Both the position numbers and the translations under genes were made by a program. Under the pieces are notes generated by a model, which was given only the letters and a program-made list of their open reading frames with translations, ran no database searches and was not told where the DNA came from. Below, piece by piece: positions 21,899 through 32,089 of a stretch of 64,000 nt of DNA; the stretch's first letter is position 1, and each line of letters opens with the position of its first letter. Where the stretch lies: contig OW203989.1 in NCBI GenBank assembly GCA_934047225.1, positions 18,699,977-18,763,976 of the forward strand, in the 5' to 3' direction. The stretch is from Ypsolopha sequella. Lineage: Eukaryota; Arthropoda; Insecta; Lepidoptera; Ypsolophidae.

Positions 21899-22202
21899 CT
21901 AATTATTTATTATTAGAGTGCATTACAAACAAGAAATCAATCAGTGCCCTCGTGAGCGTTCAGTATGTGCATTACAAGCATATCAAATAGTTACAAAGAA
22001 AAAAAAAACGGTGTACAGATATGGTGGAAAAATTCGTCTTTCCAGATACGAACTTCGGTAGCGCAGCGATAGCGCACCTGTCATGTAAGCAGGAGGTCGC
22101 GGGTTCAAATCCTGGACCGAAGGATATTTTCAAAAATATTTGTGCTTTAAAATTTGTTTCTGATTGATTTCTAGTTTGTAATGCAATATAATAATAATTA
22201 GT
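21899..22202 (+). repeat. tRNA-like SINE bracketed by inverted ends
   Basis: The left arm 21899-21944 (AGTGCATTACAAACAAG...) is an inverted copy of the right arm 22160-22202 (CTGATTGATTTCTAGTTTG). Between them lie GCGTTCAGTATGTGCATTAC and the tRNA-like segment at 22053-22122. The related copy at 4775-5262 has the same body in direct order. Confidence 0.75.
22053..22122 (+). ncRNA. tRNA-like cloverleaf segment (probable SINE head)
   Basis: A perfect 7-bp acceptor stem is visible, CTTCGGT (22053-22059) with ACCGAAG (22116-22122). A GCGC/GCGC D-arm (22061-22064, 22072-22075) and CCTGT/GCAGG anticodon stem (22077-22081, 22089-22093) follow, with a T-arm around TTCAAAT. The anticodon loop CATGTAA would read TGT, but the conserved T before the anticodon is A and the T-stem has a mismatch. 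The A- and B-box-like promoter elements remain. It is more likely a SINE head or tRNA pseudogene than a working tRNA. Confidence 0.55.
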
Positions 22203-22204
22203 CT

Positions 22205-23030
22205 AAATTGATACCACTTTTCAGTTTCCCGTAGCATGAGTAACTACCTCTTTCTTATAAAGGAAATAATTTACGTAGATCGCGGTGCACTCGTTCAATT
22301 ATTATTAATAAAACTGTTGTTAATATTAACAAAATATACCTATACATACATATGTATTGCTTGTACAAAGGTTTTCATTGTTTACGAAAAAATATATTCC
22401 GGCTTTAGTGTAAGATACTCGTAATAACAATCTTTTGTTTTACAACCATTTACAAAATGTATCCCGACCCAAAAATTTACTTTACGTCCCTCATTCTTCC
22501 CTCGGCAGCCGGGGTCTATAAACCAAAAATAAAACCGTATAAATGTAAAATATTTCCATGGAGCCCCTAGATTTCAGCGGCCATGATGAAAGGTTTTAAT
22601 GCTGCGCAACCGCGAATAATCGTCCTCGTGGGACCTTCCTATCGTAATTCTCCTCAGTTCCTTTTGGAGGTATACAATCTTAAACACGTCATTGTATACC
22701 TTGGCAGCTTTTACTACGTCCGCTTAAAGCCGATAATCATGAGAAAGTGTAAACCGTAACGTGATACCGTCGTCGAGTGTAGCTATACCAGCCTAAAGAG
22801 GCTGCGAAATGTTGGCAGTCTTGGGCGATATTCACCGTCTTTTTATGGTGTTGATAAGCCAATGAAAGAACTGAAGCTTGGTCTCATTGTAGTTAAATAA
22901 CTAACGCCCTAACTCTTGTCTTTTGATTCTGAATTTAAATTGTAATAGAGCTTCTTGTTTGGAAAACTTATCTAGGTCGGTATTAACTATAATATCATAG
23001 GACTAGAATTAATGTATACATAAAATATAA
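22205..23030. other. No recognisable gene
   Basis: Moderately GC-richer than its surroundings at 22560-22850, but I find no frame with a recognisable domain and no repeat boundary. Confidence 0.4.
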
Positions 23031-23033
<3 letters not shown>

Positions 23034-23078
<45 letters not shown>

Positions 23079-23100
23079 ATATTATATTATATTATATAAT
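23034..23100. repeat. (TA)n microsatellite and ATT-rich tail
   Basis: About 20 TA units followed by ATAATATTATATTATATT. It directly precedes the Helitron-derived segment. Confidence 0.9.
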
Positions 23101-23146
23101 ATATACATGCGAAACTTTGGATGGATGTATGGATGGATGGATATTT

Positions 23147-23720
23147 GTTACTCCTTCACGCCGTAACTACAAAACTGATTGAGCTTAAAATTTGCAAAAA
23201 TGTAGTTCCATACCTGAAATAGAACAAAGACTACTTTTTATCCCATAAATCAGGTCCCATGGGAAAATATTTTTCCTGTAAAAAAGTGATGTAATGTTAC
23301 TCCTTCACGCCGAACCTACTGAACCGATTGGGCTGAAACTTTGCACAAGTGTAGTTCTTGACCTGGAATAGGATATAGACAACTTTGTATCCAATAAATC
23401 AGTTCTCATGCGATGGCAATAGGGTGTCAAGTTCCAATAAAAAAGTAATATAATGTTACTCCTTCACGCTGTACTTACTGAACCGATTGGGCTGAAACTT
23501 TGCACAAATGTAGTTCTAAACCTGAAATAGGACATAGACTACTTTTTATCCCATAAATCAGTTCCCATTGGAAAATATTTTTCCTGTAAAAAAGTGATGT
23601 AATGTTACTCCTTCACGCCGTACCTACTGAACCGATTGAGCTGAAACTTTGCACAAATGTATTTCCAAACCTGGAATAGGATACAGGCTACTTTTTAATC
23701 CATAAATCAGTTCCCATGGG
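23147..23720 (+). repeat. Four ~150-bp tandem units inside the Helitron
   Basis: Units begin at about 23147, 23296, 23455 and 23603, each with GTTACTCCTTCACGC. Each continues through GCTGAAACTTTGCACAA, a GGAATAGGA/GAAATAGGA block, CTACTTTTTATCCCATAAAT and TTCCCATGGGAA. Units differ by scattered substitutions, so the array is not very recent. Confidence 0.9.
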
Positions 23721-23724
23721 AACA

Positions 23725-23905
23725 AAAATTGTGTCGTTCAGAGACGCGGCTCGGCCTTCAACCTCAGTGGATTAAATCAGTTATCGATGACCGCCAAAGA
23801 CACATTAAAAACAAAAAATTGTGTCGATCAGAAAAGCTGCTTGGCCTGCAGCCTCGCCAAAGTTGGACACGCGTCTTGGTCTTCGGCGTCGCCAAAGACA
23901 CTTTA
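23725..23905 (+). repeat. Imperfect direct repeat of unknown origin
   Basis: AAAAATTGTGTCGTTCAGAG (about 23725) and AAAAAATTGTGTCGATCAGA (about 23813) each continue into a CTCGGCCTTCAACCTC/TTGGCCTGCAGCCTCG block. The sequence is GC-richer than the rest of the Helitron and reads open in two frames, but no protein family is recognisable. Confidence 0.55.
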
Positions 23906-24223
23906 CGTGGGGATCAAATTAGAGGTGATGACAACCAAAAAGACTCCAAACCAGAGTCAGGTCAACCACGTACTAAAAAATGAATGGTCTGCAAAATATT
24001 TACAGATTCGATACGATATACAAAGACTTAATCAACGCGGGCGAAGCCGCAGGCAAAACTTAGTTAATAATAAAGTAGAAAAAAAGTAGTGTCTGTACAC
24101 AGAATACTTTTGCGAAATTTTAAGTGAAATTGGTTATTGCACTGAGAACAAAACATACATTTTAAATTTTTTTAAATGTCTTACTGTCTACCTATTTCAC
24201 AAAATATATTAATAAGGAACTGT

Positions 24224-24410
24224 TAGTACCTATGTATGTTCCATTTCAACTCGAAAACCACTCAAAGGACTGCGTCTTAGTTTATTATCATCGTAGTGAC
24301 CCTGGTCATTATATAGGCTATAAGGAATGTTGATAAAATGGCTATCAATCCAAAAACTTTCGATAATTGAAAGACATTTCCAGTGAAGCCGCGGGCAAAA
24401 ACTAGTATAC
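24224..24410 (+). mobile_element. Helitron-like 3' segment
   Basis: Contains TGTATGTTCCATTTCAACTC and GAAAACCACTC. It ends GTGAAGCCGCGGGCAAAAAC followed by TAGT, that is a GC-rich hairpin half and a CTAG|T terminus. It lies just downstream of a second Helitron end at 24065. Confidence 0.7.
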
Positions 24411-24606
24411 AATACGTCATTAGACTCTCATCAACCGCGATTTCGCAGTTGAGAATTCCAAGTTAAACGGTGCGCTGTTATTGGCTGACTCGTCGTAAAA
24501 AGTTATTTGGTTTAAAAATGAAATGTGACGTCACGTCGTGAAACAAATAATCCTCAATACGAATTATTTTATTTAAATTCGGTGCTGATTCCTTGACCCT
24601 AACATT

Positions 24607-25175
24607 GGGCCGACCGATTTTTTGTCTCGGCTAAGATTGTGACCGAGACCGAGAAATAAATAAATTCTCGGCCGAGACCGAGACCGAGACTTATAGATAC
24701 GAGTATAAAAAAAAACTACGATGAAAGTAGTAAATCAGTCACTTTTTTATATATAAGTAAAATACAAACAATTAAACAAAATCTTACAGGTTTTCACCAT
24801 TGATTAAGAAGTCTACAATTTGTACAGTTTACTATTACTAGTTACTTACTATGTACGATAAGGGTGATAAGGTCGCTTTTTATGCACGAGTCTCCAAACA
24901 AACGGAGAATACTGATTGTGACGTCTACTTTCAACTAATTTCTGTTTTTTTTACTCTATAGTCTTGTTATGGTGTATCTCTTTTCTAGGGTGCTACAAAT
25001 TTGATATTTGAACTCAATGTTTTATTAAGCGGCGCGCAAATTCTAAAAAAATTGTTCCTACTTAATAACTCTCGGCGTGGCTGAGAGTCTCGGCGTGTTT
25101 TGGCCGAGACCGAAACCGAGAGGTTTGTCTATAATTTTTTCCGAGACTCGCCGATATCGAGATCTCGGTCGGACC
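24607..25175. mobile_element. CCGAGAC-rich element with short inverted ends
   Basis: The left end GGGCCGACCGA and the right end TCGGTCGGACC are near-perfect inverted repeats. Just inside both ends are many CCGAGA/TCTCGG repeats (24625-24695 and 25068-25165) that would fold on each other. The middle is AT-rich with no transposase. The architecture suggests a non-autonomous DNA transposon, possibly hAT-like. A clear target duplication was not found. Confidence 0.6.
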
Positions 25176-26103
25176 TTACCTGAAAACAATTGTACTCATA
25201 AAATCCAACAGAAAAAATAAAATTCTCCGTTATTTCCGTCGCCGAGAGCTAAGGATCTCGAATTTGCAATAAAATTCTTTTCACGGAGGTGTCTTGTCCC
25301 AAAAAGACTATGGTTAGGAATGTAGCATCGGATTCTCAAGCGATCTAAAAGCAATTACTTGAATTTTTTATCGTTCCCTGAGGTGTCCCGTTACAACAGC
25401 CCAAGAAAGAGTTTGAAATCGTGAGCAGAGTAAGGTATGTAGTATATGGACTATCGAACATATGGCATCGAATACGAAATGCAATAAATGCCAGTAACTT
25501 GAGCTCGTGGACCTACTACGAGCTCTTATGGGGCCATTGAAAGGCGGCAAGCGGCGGCTTCTAAAAAAAAAAAACAGTTGTATCACCCTAATAAAGTTTT
25601 GTTTCAACGTATAACTTTGCAATATCTGCAGTAACGCTCTAAATAAGAATTAAGGCGCTACTGTAAAAAAATTTCGGCACTTTTTTAAGTCCTGAAACTA
25701 CTTTCAAAAAGAAGCTAATAGTATAATAAATAAGTATAACATATATTATATATATTTTTTCTTTTTCATTTTTTATTTAATATATATATAAATTAGTATG
25801 AACAGAAAGTTCAAAAACTGTCACTTTATAGAAATAATTACTTAAATAAGGTCTTTAAAAACACTTTTTCTCCTTGTTTAACAAATAGGAATCATGTAAA
25901 GAACTCAAACATATTTTATGTATCCATTCTGCAATAAGTGAAATTAAATTACAACATCAAAACAACCATTACAACATGGTTTTAAAAGTTCCTGCATTTG
26001 ACAAACAGTGCAATCCTGCGCTGTGATTTATGACACCGGTAGAGAATCAATCTTAATTTCTCAAGCCACGCCCTCTTTACTCTTCTCGCTTCTTGGGTAC
26101 AAG

Positions 26104-26197
26104 TATGAACTTGCTATCGATTTGAAATCGATTCGATAAATAAAAATGTAGTACTTTCTTCATTAAAATAAGGGTTATCGTTTAAAATTTAACGACT
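26104..26197. repeat. Dispersed repeat related to 6145-6240
   Basis: GAAATCGATTCGATAAATAA and AAATAAGGGTTATCGTTTAA match the 6145-6240 repeat. The palindrome is eroded. Confidence 0.6.
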
Positions 26198-27000
26198 GAT
26201 TCTAAGTTAGAATCCTGAGCATGGTGAGGGATTCAAAGGCACAAGAAACAGAATAAATTTGCTCTTGTGTGACACAGACAACTTTTCACCCCACTATAAT
26301 AGCAAGAAAACACAGATATAAAGACACCATCTTTTCGAACGAACTTATAAGAATTCAATGGTTTTTTTCTTAAACAATACACCATATAAAAATATTGCAC
26401 ATAAAATAAAATTTAAGGAGTGTTAATTGAATCCCAAAAGCCGCGTAAAATCAGAAAATCTTTGATAAACCGATCGGAAACGCAAAACATAACCATCACG
26501 CGAGCGTTTTACTCTATCTATCCGTTTCCGGTAGAAATTCATTTGTTTAAACCACTGATGAAGTCTAAACTGCTGCCGTTAATTCGAGAGAATGATGACA
26601 GATGGAGTATGGCGATATCTCGAAAAAATACTACAAGTCAACAAGAGCTTCTTCACGACAAAAATAAATAAAGGCACGTTAAAAAATATCAACGGTACAA
26701 CAAATGGGACGAAATAAATCCAAATCATGATTATTTAAACTTTTTTTATAAATAAAAACCCTGGAATAGAATATATATACGATCTTATTATTTGGTAAGG
26801 TATATCAGTTTTATAAAACGACAACACTGCCTTACACCGCAGATATTATAAACCTTTTTCTGAAATGTCGATTCAAAAAGTCGAGGATTCATACTGCAGC
26901 CATTATGCATTAGCAGCTGATTTGACAGAAATAACTTGACACATTTTATTGATTAAACAAATAACTTCATTCGGCTTCTATCTTTGTCCTCGAATGTTAT
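26198..27000. other. No recognisable gene
   Basis: AT-rich flank 5' of the transposase. An 83-codon frame at 26420-26671 lacks an ATG at its start and shows no domain. Confidence 0.4.
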
Positions 27001-27127
27001 ATATATGCGATCCGTGTTTGTGTATAAAATTATTTGATTTGTAATAATTTTTAAAATTTTCGTTATTTTAGTAGGTAGTTTTTTTTATCGAAATTTACAT
27101 TTTATTTGGTTGACTGGCACTAAGACA

Positions 27128-28573
27128 ATGGACCCGCAACCGGGCTTTTCAAGAAACACGGACGCGAACTTTCTTTCACCGAGAAAGAAAAGAACACGTC
27201 GTGCAATAGTTCCTGGTGAAAAAGAAATTATTCTTAACGTATACAAGTACGTGGTGAAAAATTGGCCGAAGGCACCCGAATTATGGGCTGACTCTGATAC
27301 TGCTGCCTGTATTGAAAAGGTGGTTGAAATGACTGGAGTATCAATGGCAACTATATATCGCATCATTAGAGAATATAAAGCAATGAAAATGTCATCAACA
27401 TCAACATTTTCAAATCCACAAAAAAGTGGTCCAAAGCTTCAGTTTGACGATAAAATTGATGATTTTACTTTATGTGCTATAAGAAGAAAAATTCACCAAT
27501 TTTTTTACCGAAATGAAATACCAACCATCAAAAAGGCAAGTTATTAAAACAAAATCTTATTGTTTCATTGTTGCTATTTTTTTAATACAATAATCTACAG
27601 GGATAAAAGAATTTATGTATTTTCAGATTTTACTCGCTGTGAACTCTGATAATTCTTTACCAAATCTCAAAAGGACAACGCTTCAAAATGTAATGAAAAA
27701 ATTAAATTTCAAATATGCCACGCGCAAACGAAAAAGCAGCCTCATTGACAGGCAAGTCATTGTGCTTTGGCGCCACAAATACTTATTGAAGATTAAGCAG
27801 TACCGTAGGGAAGGTAGATTTATTTATTACCAAGACGAAACTTGGCTAAATGAAGGCCATACTGTGCAAAACGTGCAGTCGTCTCGGCAACCTTTTTAGA
27901 AGGCCTAACTACTGGCCTCAAAGCTCCTAGTGGAAAAGGACGAAGATTAATCGTAAGGCATGTAGGAAGCGAAGAAGGTTTTTAGAAGAGGGCCTTCTGC
28001 TTTTTGAATGGGGATTATCATAAAGAGATGAACGCCGAAGTGTTTGAACAGTGGTTTAGGGGAATCTTACCAAAACTTAAACCTAACTCGGTTATTGTAA
28101 TTGACAACGCCCCATACCATTCTAGAAGATTAGAAGCTGTGCCAACTTCTTCCTGGAGAAAATGTGATATCCAAGCATCGCTTACCTCTAAAAATATACC
28201 GTTTGAGCAGAGCATGATTAAAGAATTTCTAATGGAAATTGTTAGAAGGGAAAAGGGGCAATTTATTAAATATGCCGTAGATGAAATGGCTGCAGCTCAA
28301 GGAATAACAGTCCTCAGGCTGCCCCCATATCACTGCGAGTTAAATGCGATTGAGTTGATATGGGCAAACGTAAAGGGACATGTGGCAAGGAATAACAAAA
28401 CCTGCACAATTACGGAAATTAAACAATTGCTAGAAGAAGGGATGTCACGTGTCACAAATGTAGAATGGGCAGGCTGTATATAACACACCATAAAAGAGGA
28501 AGATAAACTTATGAAACTTGACCATCTAATAGATGATGTGGCAGAACAGTTTATTATAAATAATTCTGCTTAG
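27128..28573 (+). pseudogene. DD82E transposase pseudogene (IS630/Tc1/mariner superfamily)
   Basis: The first ATG is at 27128 (MDPQPGFSRN). An N-terminal helix-turn-helix-like region lies at about residues 50-90 (VVEMTGVSMATIYRIIREYK). The catalytic domain has FIYYQDETWLNEGH (first Asp, about 27833), VIVIDNAPYHSR (second Asp, about 28102) and PPYHCELNAIELIWANVKG (Glu, about 28350). Exactly 82 residues separate the second Asp from the Glu of IELIW, the spacing of the DD82E or Sailor group. Exons 27128-27535 and 27627 onward join in frame over a 91-bp gap starting GCAAGT and ending TTTTCAG. The copy is dead: frame changes near 27893, 27978 and 28003, and an in-frame stop at 28481-28483 with the frame continuing to a natural stop at 28571-28573. 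Substrate would be its own terminal repeats in the nucleus. Confidence 0.9.
27536..27626 (+). other. Probable GC-AG intron in the transposase
   Basis: The donor is AAG|GCAAGT and the acceptor TTTTCAG|ATT. Splicing gives IPTIKK joined to ILLAVNSDNSLPNLKRTT, in phase 0. The nearby GT (27540) would break the frame, so GC is the likely donor. GC-AG introns are a minor but well-known class. Confidence 0.7.
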
Positions 28574-28779
28574 GATACTGACGATGAACTCTACAGTGAA
28601 AGCTGTAGTGAATAAAAATGAAACTTTATGCTTCGTATTTTATTTTATTCCCATTATTAAATGAGCAGAAGGAAATTTTAGTTATAGCACGAGCTCTTTG
28701 AAAGGTGACATTTATTTATTTATACAGCCAAACTATCATATTGGCAAGTAATAATAATAAATCAGCAACACGGATCGTA

Positions 28780-30474
28780 ATACTTTTTGCTAATTTTGCC
28801 AAATAAAATGTTGACTTCCTATAGTAACTGACTCGGAGCTGGACTCGGGAAAACGATAAAAACAAATTAACGAGTTTCACAAAAAGGGTAATAGAACATT
28901 GATCAGTTAGATACAGAGTCTTAATTCAATATGATTTCCGCTACATAAATAAAATGACAACCTCTATATAAGGTTCTTAAATTCAAGTGAACACAGGATC
29001 GCTAATAGACAACTTTTCGCCAAAATTAATATTTTTTGCGCTTTTTTTTAACTTTTACGTAGAAATTGAGTCAGCTGATTCATTAAGTTTTGTACTAGGA
29101 AGTGGAAAATATATACGACAAAAATACATTTATTAACAAACGGGACCTTCTAACGATATACAATCTACCCTAAAATCATCATGATAAATATAAAATATTG
29201 AAATGCAAAACAGTAAAAAAAAGGTTTTATCCCCTGACATTTGCAAACGTCACCATTCTCTCGAATGAACGGCCGGAGTTTAGCAAATAGTACATGGACA
29301 AGTTTTGCAATAAAACATTACAGTTCTTTTTGTGCCAATTCAAAGCGAACGTACTGGGAACTTAAATTGACACTTGTTATAATAGATAACATAATTTTCT
29401 CATCTTTATCATTAGTTCAAAGTAGGCTCACATATAATCAAATTTCATAATTATCTGGTTGTCAATATAATTGTATTACTATAGTCTATGGTACGGATTC
29501 CATACACATTGGGAAGCCATGCACAGGATTTCGAGAAGTTTACCTTGTCTGTGGTATCCGATAAGCTGTGGGGCTGTGTATAGCCTCCCAAAGTGTATAT
29601 AATTCATATAGAGTGAAAGAGATAGCCGCCATGCTGATTTTTGCTGTCTCTCTTTCTTTTGAGCAAAGGATATGGAGTTTCTGAACAATTAGGAGCGTTT
29701 TTAATTTAAAACACTTTTCTTCACTGTTTAAAACCAGTGAGCAAAAATTAAGTTTTCTCACTATTTTTCAGCAAGAAAGGCGTGCTTTTTGAGCTAGTGA
29801 GGTGAAAAGTATTGTGTGCAACTAGACATAATAAGACATTCGTTTGTTTCGTAAGCAACCACTCGTGCCCCAATGTATCTGATTATGTCACAGTTGCAAA
29901 AAATACCATTATGTGATGGGTTTTAACAATAAGCTAGATTTTGGTTGAAGAAAAGTTGGCTACCTATTTAAGTTTTTTTAAAATATAAATAGTAAACTTA
30001 CTTTTTTTCTTTTGCATTCAATCCGTTCTTTTCGGACTGCGCGTTTTTCCGCTTGGAGTGAGAGTGACTGTTCACAGATTCACATATCACCTTAATTCCC
30101 TTTTCATTTATTTCATTAATTTAACAGAGTGAAGGACTATCTACGTAAAATTCGATTTATTTTCATAATTTTTAGCTACAATCAGCGTATTTGTGCTTAA
30201 CATGATAAAATAAATAAAATGTTTCTTAGAATAAATATAGGTAACTGTAATAACACTAAAACATATCAATGAAAAATTTAGAGAAGCTTCGTTGCCTTAG
30301 TACGTGCCTTCACTTTGTGCCCCATCCAAAACCTACTACATTATGGGCTTTACTTTTAATCATATATCAATATTTTTAATCTCAGTTCTTTTAATTAGTA
30401 GAATTCTTTTAGCTACAGTCGTGCCGGAAATTTATTGTAAATTAATTGTTATCGAGAATCATGAATTCTATTGC
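28780..30474. other. No gene; scattered repeat pieces
   Basis: At 29838-29880, AAGACATTCGTTTGTTTCG and ACTCGTGCCCCAATGT are shared with 61399-61440. At 30036-30068 there is a copy of the ACTGCGCGTTTTTCCGCTTG repeat. At 29470-29700 two overlapping minus-strand frames have no recognisable domain. Confidence 0.45.
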
Positions 30475-30547
30475 ATAATTAATGATTAAACGAACTTACC
30501 TGTACGTGAAGTTCAATCATAATTATACGAAGTGCTTCGTCCGAAGA

Positions 30548-30689
30548 GATTAGATATAAGTACACATGTAGTATCACACATCGTGTGGCCATTCCTGCAC
30601 TATAGTTGAAAGAAAAAAACAATCTACCTACATATTTTTTTTTTTTTTTTGTCTGTAGGTAGTTACTGTCCCGACCGCCGATCATCATT
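30548..30689. repeat. DIRS inverted terminal repeat, 3' side
   Basis: The inverted partner is 35507-35650. The pair runs from GATTAGATATAAGTACACAT through a 16-T run (16 A in the partner) to CCGACCGCCGATCATCAT. The arms are almost identical, which explains why the same peptide frame appears at both ends on opposite strands. The outermost bases (30475-30547) differ from the other end. Confidence 0.95.
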
Positions 30690-30762
30690 TAGTTTAGAGC
30701 TACCATATCATGTTATTTTCACGACGTCTTTTGGGATTAATTGAAAATTTAGGGGGGGAGGG

Positions 30763-30886
30763 ATCTAATCTCTTCGGACGAAGCACTTCGTATAATTATG
30801 ATTGAACTTCACGTACAGGTAAGTTCGTTTAATCATTAATTATACTCGTGCTTCGTCCTCGAGATTAGATATAAGTACACATGTAG
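30763..30886. repeat. DIRS internal complementary region
   Basis: Positions 30763-30843 are a perfect 81-bp inverted copy of 30475-30555. Positions 30839-30886 are a perfect 48-bp inverted copy of 35625-35672. The region therefore joins complements of both element ends head to tail, overlapping by 5 bp, as expected for the template that lets DIRS cDNA close into a circle. Confidence 0.95.
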
Positions 30887-31158
30887 ATATTTAGAGATTT
30901 GTAGTCGTGAAAAAAGAAGCTGCTTCTAAAAGGGTGACTCCCTCATAATCCCATGTCTCATTTATTATTTAAACAAAATATTTACTTTAAGTTCTTAATT
31001 CCATAACACAAATATATGTAATTAATATGTGTAATTAACTAAAAAAATTTAGATTACATTCATGTTTATTCCTTATTACAAACATTTGGTGAGAAGCATT
31101 TGTAATACGGTAAAAATTTAAAATTGAAAATAAACAAGTCATACTGACTTATTATTTA

Positions 31159-32050
31159 TTAATTGAAGGAATCATTAATAATACTTCTGGCAAATGCGTC
31201 TGTTGAAATATTGCTATGAATATCTCTATTATAAAATTTGGAAAATGCGGTGGAGCTACTGCTTCATACCGCAGTTTTATGAATTGTTTCAATATTTACG
31301 CCTTGTTAGCTTCTGAGGTGGCCGCATGCCTTGTGCTGGGCGCCGTAAAGATCGAGACGTCAATATCACTCTCCTCTAATGTCCGCTTAATCCATCGACT
31401 GATGGTTTGTACAGTTACCGTATTGTGAGGTTTCCGGAAACTGATAAACAAATTTTCGGAATGACGTACACCTTCAGTAATTTTCAAGTATGCTAATAAC
31501 GTTTTTCCTGGCGTATTTTAAGATTTTCTTCAAAAATAAAAAAGGTAAATTTAGATATAGTTGGAAAGATCCTACTCTCTAAATCAGGAATCATAATAGT
31601 GATTTTATCTGAATGTATTGTTATGTTTTTAATGTTTATTTGTGTAATTGTTTGTGCTCGATGAGCAGTAACCAGTGCCAAAAAAGTGACTAGTTTTTTA
31701 GTAAGCTTTTCTAAGCCTAGAATTTCGTTAAGGTATCATCCAGCTAAGAAAAGTAAGACCTGAGATTTGTACCACATTACGTTGTACTTAGGCTTTGTTG
31801 CACGTAGCCGAAATATGCCCTTGAAAAAATGTTTTAAGTTTTTATCTCTTCCAAAAACTTGTTCAAAAAATAAGGGATAGTGCAGATCTGCAACTATTCA
31901 AAGTGCTATTATACTGAGCACCTTCTTGAAAAAGATAAGTCAAAAATTTAATGATATATATTATTTGGTATTGACGCCTCATAAAAAACTAAATTTTGTT
32001 CATTACAAAATGTGAACCACTTCTTCAAGCAAACATCGTACTGTTTTATT
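31159..32050 (-). pseudogene. DIRS tyrosine recombinase (integrase of the element), broken
   Basis: The N-terminal segment reads YDVCLKKWFTFCNEQN and FSRRCSV (about 31900-32050). The middle has TKKLVTFLALVTAHRAQTIT, which carries the first catalytic Arg in AHRAQ (about 31650). The C-terminal part has LFISFRKPHNTVTVQTISRW, then IFTAPSTRHAATSEANKA, then after a frame change GVNIETIHKTAV, a stop, and AFSKFYNRDIHSN with the nucleophilic Tyr (about 31232). The usual His in the HSTR motif is Pro (TAPSTR). Several stops, a frame change and this substitution make it non-functional. It would have catalysed insertion of the circular cDNA. Confidence 0.88.
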
Positions 32051-32089
32051 GAGTTATCAAAGTCAAGAGTTATTGAGTTAAAGAGAGCC

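Larger units (their letters stand above)
23101..24065 (+). mobile_element. Helitron-derived segment with internal tandem array
   Basis: The 5' part has ACATGCGAAACTTTGGATGG and the sentence-like block GTTACTCCTTCACGCCGTA/ACTGAACCGATTGGGCTGAA, which I recognise from insect Helitrons. The 3' end is AACGCGGGCGAAGCCGC followed by AGGCAAAACTTAGT, a hairpin plus a CTAG-like terminus with one extra base. The 5' half is expanded into four units. The 3' half (23720-24000) is different sequence and may be a captured fragment. No Rep or helicase is encoded. Confidence 0.75.
27008..28777 (+). mobile_element. DD82E (Sailor-type) IS630/Tc1/mariner transposon, candidate limits
   Basis: CGATCCGTGTT at 27008-27018 is inverted as AACACGGATCG at 28767-28777. 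They bracket the transposase remnant with about 120 bp on the 5' side and 190 bp on the 3' side, a sensible layout for a 1.8-kb element. The ends are only 11 bp long and the expected TA duplication is not clean (TATG on the left, TA on the right), so the limits are tentative while the transposase is secure. Confidence 0.5.

Noticed and set aside
22053..22122. Functional threonine tRNA gene
   Set aside because: The acceptor stem is perfect, but the base before the anticodon is A instead of T, the T-stem has a mismatch, and the flanks match a dispersed repeat also seen at 4775-5262.
23140..23720. Repeat array as a CRISPR-like structure
   Set aside because: Units are about 150 bp, contiguous and diverged, without unique spacers, and belong to a Helitron-type repeat in a eukaryotic context.
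30479..30688. Two long identical peptides on opposite strands (30479-30688 minus, 35508-35705 plus), which could suggest a duplicated gene
   Set aside because: They are shadow frames of the DIRS inverted terminal repeats, including a poly-Lys stretch from the A/T run, and lack an independent coding signal.
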